DNA of 64,000 nucleotides from Siphonodentalium dalli. Lineage: Eukaryota > Mollusca > Scaphopoda > Gadilida > Siphonodentaliidae. How positions within the stretch are numbered: position 1 is the stretch's first letter; the number at the start of each line of letters is the position of its first letter. The notes under the pieces were generated by a model, which was not told the origin of the DNA, did not search any database, and saw only the letters and a list, made by a program, of their open reading frames with translations. Positions 31,143 through 41,804 of the stretch are shown piece after piece. The stretch spans positions 115,184,004 through 115,248,003 of the forward strand of contig CP136064.1 of assembly GCA_032622095.1 (NCBI GenBank), in the 5' to 3' direction. Made by a program: the position numbers and the translations under genes.

Positions 31143-32936
31143 CACTCTAAGAAATAAGGGTTCTTTGGGGTTCTTTGAAGAGCTCAAGGGTTCTCTTGGA
31201 TGCTGAAGGGGGTTCATGACCAAACAATAAAGCAGTTGTTACATATGCCATGGAGCCGAATTGAGTGATTAACATGAATAAAACAGCAACCAGAGAGAAA
31301 GGAGGAGTATGTGTTTGTTCGCATGGTTGGGGAATAGTAATGTATAATAGTAATGCATTGCAATGCATTACATTTTCTCAAGTAATGCTAGTAGTGTGTA
31401 CTGCACACTTTTCTGCATTATATAATGCCTACTACTAACCAAAAATGGTGAGTAATCTACTATATATTTTGAGACTTCCGTGTGTTTGTGTCCTTTATAA
31501 ACTCGAAAACAGCTCGACCGATTGAGCCAAAACTTGCTATATAAGCAGGGGGAGTCGGACAAAATTTGCAAGCACGTATGCTGATTTTTGACTTTCGACC
31601 CTTGTTGGGACCCACCCACCCCCCGCGTCCAATTTTTTTTCCGTTTTCGGCAGTTTTTTCCGACCATTTTTTTTACACCCACCCCCTATTAACACTAAAA
31701 CAGAGATTTGCCGGGGGAAATTCACTGTAAACAGCTGTATATGAATTTCTGTGCATACTATTTAACATGGATTTTAACATTGACATGTAAATAGGAACAA
31801 GTCATTTTGGGGTCATTCGGTCCAAAAAAAATAATGGCTGCCAGCAGCCATCTTGGATTTCAAAATTCAATCCATTAGCATGGGCTACAGGCTATACTGT
31901 TTGTCTGATCATCATGAAATTTGTCATTTATGTCAATATTGACATATAGATGTGTTTTAAGCCAAACTCATTGCAAAAACAGTCAAAAAGACTTGCAGGA
32001 ACAGCTGGCAGGAACAATATTTTTGAGTTGCGGAAAAAATTGTTTGTTGGTCCTATCGACCACCCACCCACCCCGACATACGTGCCGGGAAAAAACTTTT
32101 TTTCCACCCCCTGATCTAAGGGTAAAACCCACAGGCACTGCACTCGGACCATTAAAGTTTACGGAATGTCGCGATATACGCAAGAGCGAAAACATACTAT
32201 ATTATCATCGTACGCTATTCCATCTACAGTTCTTATAAAGGTTCTCTAAAGAACCATGTTGGGATATATTATGGTTCCATTAAGAACCCTGTTCTGATAT
32301 ATGAAAGGTTCTCTGAAGAACCCTCGTGTGATAATCGTAAAATACACACAAATATATGTTAAAGTGCAGACTAATTCACCACCTTCGTGTATTCAAGTAT
32401 ATGAATCACACCAAAATTAAGCGAATTGTATATGGAATGTGTAGGTATAAGCTGCCTTGTATATATCATTCCCCAAATGCTTCAATATTATGACAATCTA
32501 TTAGTTATTATAAAACACCTCAAAGTGTACTGAACGTCGCGATATACGCAAGAGCGCAAACATGCTATATTATCATCGTACGCTATTCCATCTTACAGGT
32601 TCTCTGAAGTTCTATGTTGGGGTAGATTATGGTTCCCTTAAGAACCCTGTTCTGATATATGAAAGGTTCTCTGAAGAACCCTCGTGTGACCCTTATTATT
32701 GTGTCCTCCGAATTACCATCTGGGGTTCTTATAAAGGTTCCCTGAAGAACCATGTTCATATTATGGTTCCATTAAATCCCGGTTTTCATCTTGGGGTTCT
32801 TCTGTTTAACCTTATGATATGGTTCTTCAGTAGAACCTTATGATGGGGTCCTTTGAAGCACCAAATAAGGTGCTCCTATTGTGACAAGGTGAAGAACCTT
32901 TTTGGGTTCTCTGAAGAACTTCTGATTCTAAGAGTG
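31143..32936. mobile_element. DNA element with CACTCTAAGAA ends and 'ggttct' repeats
   Basis: The left end CACTCTAAGAAATAAGGGTT and the right end (complement) CACTCTTAGAATCAGAAG frame a region in which 'ggttctctgaagaacc'-type short palindromes recur at both flanks. Two internal direct copies (32160-32335 and 32525-32690) share 'gtcgcgatatacgcaagagc' and 'ggttctctgaagaaccctcg'. No target duplication is obvious. The middle (about 31440-32060) holds another repeat family, so the element has been invaded or is composite. Confidence 0.6.
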
Positions 32937-33815
32937 AAAACTGTAGGAGGAGTTGATTACACCATGAAGGTACCCTCATACAGAACATTATAAAAAATGT
33001 TTTTCAAAGTCGAAAGGCCCATAACTCTGGAAAAAATCATTGGATCAAACTCAAATTCGAACTTGACCTGTATTTTGATATGAACCCCTACAAAAAAAAA
33101 ATCCAATTAAACAAACCAAACTTGAGTTATCATCCGGAAACCAACGAAAAAACAAGAAAATTGAATTTTCTAAGTCTAAAAGCCCATAACTCTGAGAAAA
33201 ATCATCGGATCAAACTCAAATTCGGACTTGACCTGTATTTTGATATCAATGACTCACTAAAAAACGGAATTTTCAATTGAACAGTCCAAACTTGAGTTAC
33301 CATCTGGAAATCAAAGAAAAAAGAAGAAAATTTAATTTTCTAAGTCGAAAAAAATCCATAACTCTAGGAAAAATCATGGGATCAAACTCAAATTCGAACT
33401 CAATCTGTATCTTGATATGACTGATCCACATAAAAACGGTATTTGCAATTAAAAGATCCAAACTTGAGATATCATCCGGAAACCTAAAAAGTGAGAAGTT
33501 TTCTGAGTAAAAATAAAGTTGAAAAAGGGAAATAACTCCATAAAAGAACATAGACCAACAAACAATCTTTTCCGCAACTCAAATTTTTTTTTTCCTACAA
33601 GTCTTTTTGACAGTTTTTGCAATGAGTTTGGCTTAAAACACATTAGAATGTCATAAATGAATTTTTTTTTTAGGCCGAATGACCCCGTAATGACTCGTTC
33701 CTATTTACATGTCAATGTTAACATCCATGACAAATAGTATGCACATAAATTCATATACAGCTGTTTACAATAAATTTCCCACGAAAATTTCTGTTTTAGT
33801 GTTAAAAGGGGGGGT
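31683..33815. repeat. Large inverted repeat, arms about 130-380 bp, spacer about 1.5 kb
   Basis: 31683-31815 and 31953-32060 match the complement of 33660-33815 and 33548-33650. Shared blocks include 'taacactaaaacaga', 'gtaaacagctgtatatgaat', 'gacatgtaaataggaac', 'gttttaagccaaactcattg' and 'tttgagttgcggaaaa'. The left arm has an extra stretch of the 'gctacagg' family (31845-31925). The right arm lies outside the element ending at 32936, so two copies of one repeat inserted in opposite orientation is the simplest reading. Confidence 0.7.
33007..33545. repeat. Tandem repeat, three units of about 165-175 bp
   Basis: 'cataactct(g/a)g(g)aaaaatcat', 'ggatcaaactcaaattcg', 'tgtattttgatat' and 'ccaaacttgagttatcatc' recur near 33020, 33183 and 33357. 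All open frames in this stretch on both strands follow the repeat. Confidence 0.75.
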
Positions 33816-35011
33816 GGATATGGGCAGGCGCACCAGAAGAGGGGGGCAGAAGGGGGCAGCTGACCCCCCCCCCCCTGCCCTTGACCAAGGGGGGGCGAGC
33901 GAGGGCAGGACTTGCCCTTTTTCTGGAGACAGAAAATGCTTTTTGTGTGTTTAATCTCGTGTTTTTATAGCAAAATGTGACTTTTTTGGTCCAAATACCA
34001 CCAATTTCACAAGGAATATTAATTTTTTGTCAATTTTATCACAAAACGGCCATAAAAACCGACAAATACCATTAAAATAGGGATTTTTGCCACAATGAAT
34101 TTATGGTTATTTTCCCGAGTTTGCGGAGAAAATGCCCTTTTTTTTGCGGAAAAGTGCCCTTTTTGTAGGCTCTGCCCCCCCCCTGCCATTGGATTCTTCT
34201 GGCGCCCCTGCGTCTGGGTGGGTGTCCAAAAATGGTCGGGAAAAACTTCCAAAAACGGAAAAATGTATATATTATACCAACTGATATAAAGTGTTATTGT
34301 GCAATGTTATTGGCAGATACCATTCTAATTCCAGAGATAAATCAGTTTTGTGTGTCTCCTGAACAATTTAATTTTCCTGATGTACCGGGGGTGGGGCCGA
34401 ATTTTTTTTACGAGACATGCGGTAGGGGGGTGGGTGGGTGGGTACCCGAGGCCGGAAACAGTTTTTGACAACTTTTTTGCATTTTTTTTTCATTGACATA
34501 TTTTCAACTGTTTTAAACATATTTGTTTATATGTTGTGGCTTGTTGCAATATGAGAAGCACTAATACATTCAATATTGTTATAATTACCCCCATAAGTTG
34601 ATATAAAATGAAAAATAGTGAATATTGTGGGGGTGGGTCCCAAAATTTTCATTGATTTTTTTTGCGCGCAATTTTTTTTTATTGTGTCTGTTTCAGCTTG
34701 CTTGGCAGTTTTTATAATGAAAATTGTCTAGTTCAAGGTGTAGTTCAATAAAAAAAATACTTCAGATAGCTCTAGGGTAGGGTGAACTTAATGCAGTCTG
34801 ACAATATCAGCTAACAACTCATGACAGAATATTAATTACAAAATTCTTATACTCTTTATTCACACAGTTAGTTGATGCATGAGTGTAATGTATGAAATAA
34901 GTATTTGTATCGGTGTTTGTACACTAAAATTGATTGCATATCAGCATATGTGATACAATTATGGCCATGTGAGATCATGTGACCCTCAACGCAGGGCAAC
35001 TCATTTTATTT
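33816..35011. other. Homopolymer-rich non-coding stretch
   Basis: G and C runs occur at about 33811-33900 ('gctgacccccc', 'ccaagggggg') and C runs near 34175. Imperfect repeats of 'gggtgggtgggt' and 'aaaaacttccaaaaacgg' also occur here and near 31611-31690 and 35870-35950. No gene is seen. Confidence 0.45.
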
Positions 35012-35015
35012 TTAA

Positions 35016-35340
35016 CCCTTCGAACACTATGGCCCCAGAGCATTAGTAGCCCCCTGGCGCGGGGCTCCCACTCGTTCAAATAACCACCGGTATTCGCAAT
35101 GTATCAGAATAATGTATAGTTAATAATATATAGTAGACACAGGTAGACATATAATAGTAAACCAAGAGTATACAGCCGGTATACTGTAAACAGAAGACCA
35201 AATTGGAGTTATCTTCTCTACACAACACAATGACGTTACGCTTACTGTGACCTCATCTCCACGGTCACATGTCATTAAAGTGCACATCCGTGTATATGGA
35301 TTTGGCACTAAATTGACCATCCGCATTCAAACTCAAAGGG
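35016..35340. mobile_element. piggyBac-type MITE, TTAA target
   Basis: Flanked by TTAA on both sides (35012-35015 and 35341-35344). The ends CCCTTCGAACACTATGG and (complement) CCCTTTGAGTTTGAATG are partly matching inverted repeats. The size, 325 bp, is close to the element at 1669-1999. No coding capacity; the minus-strand open frame at 35120-35326 is not supported. Confidence 0.65.
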
Positions 35341-35344
35341 TTAA

Positions 35345-37021
35345 ACATTATGTTAGGCCTAGTCCTAAGTCGTAATGCGAGGTCGGTCGGTGTTCATGCA
35401 GGCATACATAAAAGCTAATTCATATGCACATTTTCCTTTTTGGTATTACTATAGGCTCTAGGCCTTCTAGTTGATGCTGGTTGATGTCTGAAAAAAAGAT
35501 AAATTTAATTTTGTGTATTTTTTTATTCTATTATAGGCCCTAACACTGGCCTTAGTTATTTTTTGTTGTCATTCCAGGGGATTCAACATATTTTTCATCT
35601 ACTCACACAGATGAATAGGCTGGGTTATAAATTTACCAATATAATCACATCATATTCTACCTTTGTTGGTTGCTTAGAGTTCAATTTAGTTGAGATTATC
35701 GCTGATTACTGCTGAGTATCGCATAATTATCAGCCAAGAAAATATTTGTCTTGTACATGTTTGTAAACAGGAAGTAACATTTAATTTGGTCTTTCAAAGA
35801 AGGGACCAATATAGAGCGGTTGGTCGGTTTTACAGAGGGGACCAACATAAAGCTTTGGGGTTTTGGGGTGGGTGTCTAAAATTTTAAGAAAAAAAATGCA
35901 AGAAAGGGTGGGTGGGTGTAAAAAAAATGGCAATGTAAAAAAAACACCCCCACGTCTTGCAACTTTGTTACGGCTCCCCTGGATGTACGACCTTTTAGAG
36001 GTCCACCGACGATACAGTGCCTATATATATATGTCGACACGACATGATGCGCATGGAGTGCAACCTATACACCGTGGTGTTGTGTCGTGTCAACCCAGAA
36101 GTCATCTCTAAAAGAGAAAATCTATCAAAAATAACTCAACGCTGCTTGATATTATTGAGTAATTTATGAAGCTGAGTGCCATCTACCACAATGCTATCTT
36201 TGGGGAAATATGGATTGTAAAATGTATATGCACTCTCACTGCCTTTAATTCATGATATGAGAAGCTTGTTGAGGTTAAATGGGTAATATATTCATTATCT
36301 GCTCCAACGAGGGATTGGGAAACTTCATTGTTATTAATGCCACAATTTGAAGAAACTGACTAAATGAAACGTTCTAACTTGATAGCCACTTATACAATTG
36401 AATTATAGATATGAAACTTCAGTGCAAATACGTACATGTTGTAGTGTTATGGGAATAACCGATATTGTGTCATTTATGGACAATCCATTGAAATATCGTA
36501 ACACGCTGGTTGAAATTATTTAATATTTTATGAAATTGTATGCAATCTATAATAGCTATCTTTGGGGAAATATGGGTAGTAAAATCGATATGTTATGTGA
36601 TTGCCTTCAATGCATGATATGAGATATTTTTTTGGGGGCTACATGAGAAATATCCCCCGAGGGTTTGCATGGGAAAATTCATCATTATACCACCTCAATT
36701 CGATGGAACTTAACGTGATTCCACGAAATGAGTTTCGGGTTCCCCATAATATAAAAATCTCTTTCGTCGACCACATGGCCCTCGTGCACATTCACAACTC
36801 CAACATTTACCACCCCACCAAAGCAACTAATATAATAATGGCGTTATATTTAGAATTTTAGATGAATATCTAACATATAACATCCGCATGTGTATCGAGT
36901 ATACAGTTCGATCCAGTCAGCATGTTGTTTAGTGTTTGAGTGGCCAATTAAGCCACATTCAAAGTTTTGGGAAATTTACAACCAATTCTTTTGTCCTTTA
37001 TTGAAACATAACAAAGCAGAG
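35345..37021. other. No gene seen; a two-copy duplication at 36.1-36.7 kb
   Basis: Two diverged copies about 360 bp apart (36140-36290 and 36502-36655) share 'atagctatctttggggaaat', 'tgatatgaga' and 'ctttaattcatgata'-like blocks. The open frame 36601-36861 overlaps the second copy and has no family features. Confidence 0.45.
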
Positions 37022-37183
37022 GATAAATGCAACATCCATATTTATTACCAGTGTTGATTATGTCATGAATCTCGATTCACTCTGGCTAACGCCCATAACG
37101 GGCGTTATCCAGAGTGGATCGAGATTCGTGACATGATCTATATATACACTGCATGGTAATAAATTTGGATATTGCATTTATCT
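37022..37183. repeat. Hairpin element of about 160 bp
   Basis: The arms of about 72 bp are inverted copies: 'gataaatgcaacatcc' / 'gataaatgcaatatcc' at the outside, 'ttattacca' next, then 'tcatgaatctcgatt' and 'ctctggctaacgcc' at the stem top with loop 'cataac'. A further piece, 'ggcgttagccagatcagaga', follows at about 37217-37236. A related small hairpin begins the fold-back at 30013. The hairpin lies about 220 bp upstream of the receptor gene's first possible start. Confidence 0.75.
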
Positions 37184-37405
37184 TGAATAAGTCTTACTTC
37201 TAAGTCGCTGCCATATGGCGTTAGCCAGATCAGAGATTCATGATCTAATTCCAGTGAGACGTTGATATTCTGGATTACTTCACGATGCTCCCTCGGGAGT
37301 AATCTAATTTCGTTTGGAAGATCCAGATAAACATATAATCCTCATATCAATGCGACAAGGAATGATTGTCTCAACTGCATGACCTGTCTATATTTCAGAT
37401 CAACG

Positions 37406-38680
37406 ATGACATTTGGTGATCCACATAGAATCACATGCAGCTTTATTGTAGGAATACTTCTATGGAACTTGGTCATGGTGAACTCGGGTGTCGTCGCTGC
37501 TTCTAAGGTTCTTCTCGACGACATTCTCAGCAACTACACACATAAAATTAGACCCGTTCGAAACCAAACTACACAAACGCTTGTCTCTGTCAGGATGCAA
37601 CTCCAAAATCAGGCTATAGGAACGGACAAAGAAGATACATTCACACTGTCTGCTTGTTTTATTCTGACATGGGCGGACGAAATCTTGACATGGGATCCTC
37701 TGCAATATGATGAGATTGATCAGCTTGTTCTTCCTAACACGGACGTATGGACACCGGACATATTGGACTCATCCATTCACACAAAAAGTGGAACTGTTTC
37801 GCGGGTAATGGTAGCAAACGACGGAAACATGTCGTGGACTCAATGTGCATTTTCGACTTTCCTATGTGAAATGGACGTATTTATCTATCCATTTGATTAC
37901 AAAACATGCGTCCTGACTTTATCTTCATCTAGTTACCCGAACAAAAGCCTTGCCTTGATTACCGAAGACAATGGGGTCTGCTGGAATAGCAATGCACACA
38001 AAGGTGGAATGCAGTGGGATGTTATTTCTGTCACGTATTCCACCTTATCCTCAGAATATTCAGTTTTAACCTACACCATACTAACACAGAGGAACTATCT
38101 ACCTCGTATATTTGATGTCATCTTACCAATCGTGTTCTTGCTTCTGTTGAAGAATTTGGCATTCTGTATCAACGTATCGTCAACAGAGAGGATAACTTAT
38201 TCCATAATTGTTTCTATAACGTTTATTGCTTTCTTCGCAATTCATATGCATCTGGTTCCTCACCATGGCAACGTGGTATCTATGATGACAATTGCCCTGA
38301 CGATATTCGTGAGCAGTAGCGTTCTCGTGGTAGTGTATTCGGCGATGATAATGAATTTATATCGTCGAAAAGATCCGGTACCGCTGTTCTTGTGTAACAT
38401 GGTCATTTCGTGGTGTGGCAAGTGTGCATGTCACCGACAGAGCAAAATTGCACCAGACGAGAACACTGAGAAACGACTGCAGGCTTACATAGACAGTGCA
38501 CTTGGTCGCAAAAAAGACAGCGATGATGAAATCGATTCACACGAGATTTCTTCACAGATTCGATGGCCTGTGGTTGCGGACACATTGGATGCCATCTTGC
38601 TGAGAATCAGTTGTGCTGTCGATACTGTTATTTTCGTGATACTTCTCACGATAATATTAACAAAACATTACTTTCAGTGA
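37406..38680 (+). CDS. Cys-loop ligand-gated ion channel subunit, nicotinic-receptor type, divergent
   Basis: A complete 424-residue subunit of a pentameric plasma-membrane channel, with an uninterrupted coding frame. Residues 1-32 form a signal peptide (hydrophobic 'FIVGILLWNLVMV'). The extracellular domain follows, with WTPDI (115-119) and the exact 13-residue Cys-loop C154-C168 containing 'YPFDYKTC'. M1 is about 232-255, M2 261-285, M3 291-315, then a short basic/acidic loop and M4 about 393-418. N-glycosylation sites: NYT 42, NQT 53, NMS 141. Odd points: no vicinal Cys pair in loop C, 'SSSSY' where loop B usually has a Trp, Ile at pore position 9' and His at 20'. It is therefore a non-alpha, possibly non-acetylcholine subunit. 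An upstream in-frame ATG (37379) exists, but 'ctatatttcag' at 37388-37398 looks like a splice acceptor for a 5' UTR exon, favouring 37406. ATTAAA at 39108-39113 may end the transcript. Such single-exon expansions are known in bivalves. Confidence 0.92.
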   Translation: MTFGDPHRITCSFIVGILLWNLVMVNSGVVAASKVLLDDILSNYTHKIRPVRNQTTQTLVSVRMQLQNQAIGTDKEDTFTLSACFILTWADEILTWDPLQYDEIDQLVLPNTDVWTPDILDSSIHTKSGTVSRVMVANDGNMSWTQCAFSTFLCEMDVFIYPFDYKTCVLTLSSSSYPNKSLALITEDNGVCWNSNAHKGGMQWDVISVTYSTLSSEYSVLTYTILTQRNYLPRIFDVILPIVFLLLLKNLAFCINVSSTERITYSIIVSITFIAFFAIHMHLVPHHGNVVSMMTIALTIFVSSSVLVVVYSAMIMNLYRRKDPVPLFLCNMVISWCGKCACHRQSKIAPDENTEKRLQAYIDSALGRKKDSDDEIDSHEISSQIRWPVVADTLDAILLRISCAVDTVIFVILLTIILTKHYFQ

Positions 38681-39247
38681 AGAAAGAAAACATATCAATT
38701 ATATATTAATCGGCTTCTTTTAGCCGCCCCAAAATGTGAATTCCTACAGCTGGCACGTTTAATGCATGAACATATGACATGACAGACAGCATTTACAAAC
38801 GACGTGGAGATGGTGCAATGTCGTCTGTAAGAAAAAAACGAAAGTACCCATACATATGGAGGGTAAAACGGGTCAAAATTTGATTTCAATATTCCAATTC
38901 TAACTGCAATTTTTTTTCAATGTTTTCAATATTTAGTTTTGATTTGCTATTTTGTTCTTATCGTATATTCAAATCTAACTTAAATTTTTCAATTTCAGTT
39001 CAACGTTTTAATTCTTGAACAAGTTTTCTAATGTCTAATTTCGATTATATTGTTTTCCATTGTATCATACAATGTAATGTCCCTTGTGGACCTTGTGTAT
39101 AAAATCAATTAAAATTAAATTAATTGTTTTCATTTTCCATTGTCTGTTTTGACATAAAGCTAGAATTGCACTGTTATTTATACATGTGGTTAGTATGCCG
39201 AATCTTGAGCACTTTTCTCCAAGCTACTCCAAGTCTGATACAATGTA
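38681..39247. other. Likely 3' UTR and downstream of the receptor gene
   Basis: AT-rich and non-coding. It contains T-rich stretches and ATTAAA at 39108-39113 as the nearest plausible polyadenylation signal. The minus-strand frame 38695-38889 has no features. Confidence 0.4.
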
Positions 39248-39370
39248 CAGTAATGCCCTAAGTAATCGACATCTTAACCACAGCATAATTATGGGTAACT
39301 TTTCAGGATTCCTGAAAAGTTACCCATAATTCTGCTGTGGTTAAGAGGTCGATTACGTAGGGCATTACTG
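39248..39370. mobile_element. Palindromic TA-flanked MITE, short form
   Basis: A 123-bp palindrome begins CAGTAATGCCCTAAGTAATC, flanked by TA (39246-39247, 39371-39372). The arms meet at 'caggattcctg'. It lacks the about 90-bp centre of the copy at 16675-16887 but shares the outer 55 bp of each arm, including 'ttaaccacagca' and 'aattatgggtaacttt'. Confidence 0.85.
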
Positions 39371-39372
39371 TA

Positions 39373-41414
39373 TTATACCAACATGCAGACAAACGTCTTA
39401 TATAATTCCCTTATTTAAGGAATAATCTCGGTTTCATAATGTAATTACACAGTCTAAAGGCATATGCCGAATCACAAACCTATAAATCGCGAAGAGTTCT
39501 TATATTCACTATTGATAGTTCTCCAATAATAAAGTTCGCACGTTGAAACCATTGTTATATAAACAAAACTGTTACAGTTATTTGTCAACAAACTTCGTTA
39601 ATCATGTAGTAAGTTCAAATATTTTAGTCTGAATATGATTTTCAGAATATTTTCAATGCTTTCACATGAGGAGGCCTGGCTCGTGGACTGCGACACGAGC
39701 TGATTCTTTGCGAGGAGAGCTACGGATAATTTCACTGTGTATGAACTGTTGTTACATCGGAAGTCGTTCTATCGCCGGTATTGTGATGGTTCTTGACTGA
39801 TTTGTTACGGTTCCTTATGATTAACAATAATCATTTTCGGGACAAAATCACGCATACTTATAGACATCTTGAATGTATTATACTTTCCTGAATGAATAGA
39901 GGCTGTATTATCGAAACCTGAACTCTACATCACAATTAACTCGGAATTAGCGAGTTAACGCGTAAATTATCACTGAAAATAAAGCCACGTACACACAATT
40001 CCTTTGTTTTTGGTGGCGTATAAAATATGAAACACATTATGAGCACGAACACTGAGTGTAAAATATACCCGTGTTATTATTCTGTAAAATAGCTGAGAAA
40101 ATATCCCGATACCGGTTGATAATTTGGAACAGTAGACTCGTAATCAACACGCGTTACGGTTCTATTTCAACCCAATCATGGCTGTGACGGTTCTATACAT
40201 GAGCTTTATTAGAGCGATTTCTGCACAAAGGGCCGAATATTGTCTGTGTATCTGACATTTTAAACCAGATAATGACTGTAGCTTATGCCATTTACATAAT
40301 ACAACAGGTATGTTAAGAAATAATACAATAAATACCTTCGTATTGGGCCATCTTCCTATTGAGTCAACTTCACATGCGCCCGACTTCACTTGTACTCTTT
40401 TGACCAATAATCACATGAGTTTGTAAAACTTCCATTGGCTGATTGACTTACTTTTAAAGATTTAGCATTGGTACCCGTGTTCACATTCCGGAATATCCCA
40501 GGGGATACGTGACTACTCATGCCCAAGACCATTGCCCCGGGGATGATCTTACATGTTCCCGGCCCAATGTTCCGGGCGACTGCTATAGTAAGTCAAAGGA
40601 GGTTGACCAAATAATGTTTGCATTCACTTCATCCATTTTTCATTTCATTTCATTTAATATTACAAAATGTAGCCTTTACTAATATAAAACAATTATTCCC
40701 CATTACAGGTGAGTGGATACAATTAATTGCGTGATTGGTTGCTATCAGGCATCTCTTAACAGGAATCTGAGTGGCATGGCTTCACTGTCTAGAGGCTTAG
40801 AACAAACCCTGAGTGATTGCCGGTCAGATTATCCTGAACAGCAGAAGAAGTGCGATGAAGAAATAACGAATTCTAGCACCTAACCTAAATAATCAGCATC
40901 CACCAAGCGGATGCACAACATAAACTTATTAATTTGCGTAATCAGAACAATGTATGGGTGTCAACGAACTTTTAACGTCTTATTTTTTGGCCTTTTGCTG
41001 ATTAAAATGCGTCTACGAAAATAGACAACATAAAATACAAGACAGATAACTCTATATATCACGCCTACGCTCACGCTTTCCGAAGTCCAGCGATATGAAA
41101 TTGGACTATAGTTAATCGGCTATTGACTCATGGAAATGTTGAGCCTGCAAAACGCGTTATTTTTCAAACTAGCTGGCGACTTGGTGAATTTTGAAAGGCG
41201 TAACACAGGTTATTGAATAAGCATGCATAGGAATGCAGTGTAAATAATAGAAATTGACGGCAATTGGTGCAAATTTCAACTTAATGCATATTGTGTTGTG
41301 TTTATCTTTGGTTAAATTCACGACATGGTCAGTTTGAACCATTATCCTGCCAAATATTAGCCACAGTATTACCCGTATAAAACCGATTAAATGGGGAGAG
41401 AACCGACTCTATCA
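39373..41414. other. No gene seen
   Basis: AT-rich DNA with short unsupported frames (e.g. 40162-40407 minus). The stretch 40490-40580 is comparatively GC-rich ('ttgccccggggatgatc', 'gttcccggcccaatgttccggg') with no assignable function. Confidence 0.45.
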
Positions 41415-41415
41415 G

Positions 41416-41650
41416 GAGAGAACCCAAACAAATATCAAAATTCGCGGTTTTCTTCGTTGTTATAACTCGCACAATGGAATTTTCGTTATTACTGCGCTCG
41501 TCAGGGCCACCGATTGTGAGGGGAATGGAAAAAGAGAGAACCCAAACAAATATCAAAATTCGCGGGTTTCTTCGTTGTTATAACTCGCACAATGGAATTT
41601 TCGTTATTATTGCGCTCGTTAGGGCCACCGATTGTGAGGGGAATGGAAAA
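41416..41650. repeat. Two nearly identical 118-bp tandem units
   Basis: 'gagagaacccaaacaaatat' through 'gattgtgaggggaatggaaa' is repeated at 41416 and 41534 with only a few differences. That argues for a recent duplication. The overlapping frames of 75-106 codons on both strands are by-products. Confidence 0.8.
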
Positions 41651-41804
41651 CTAATCGAATTATCAACTAGGTGGCTCCAAAATTGCGTTTTAACTGTCAA
41701 CAAGTCGCGAAAATGTATAATTTCGATCATAAGGAACCGTCACAAATCAGTCAAGAACCATCACAACCCGGCGATAGAACAACTTCCGATGTAACAGTTC
41801 CTAC

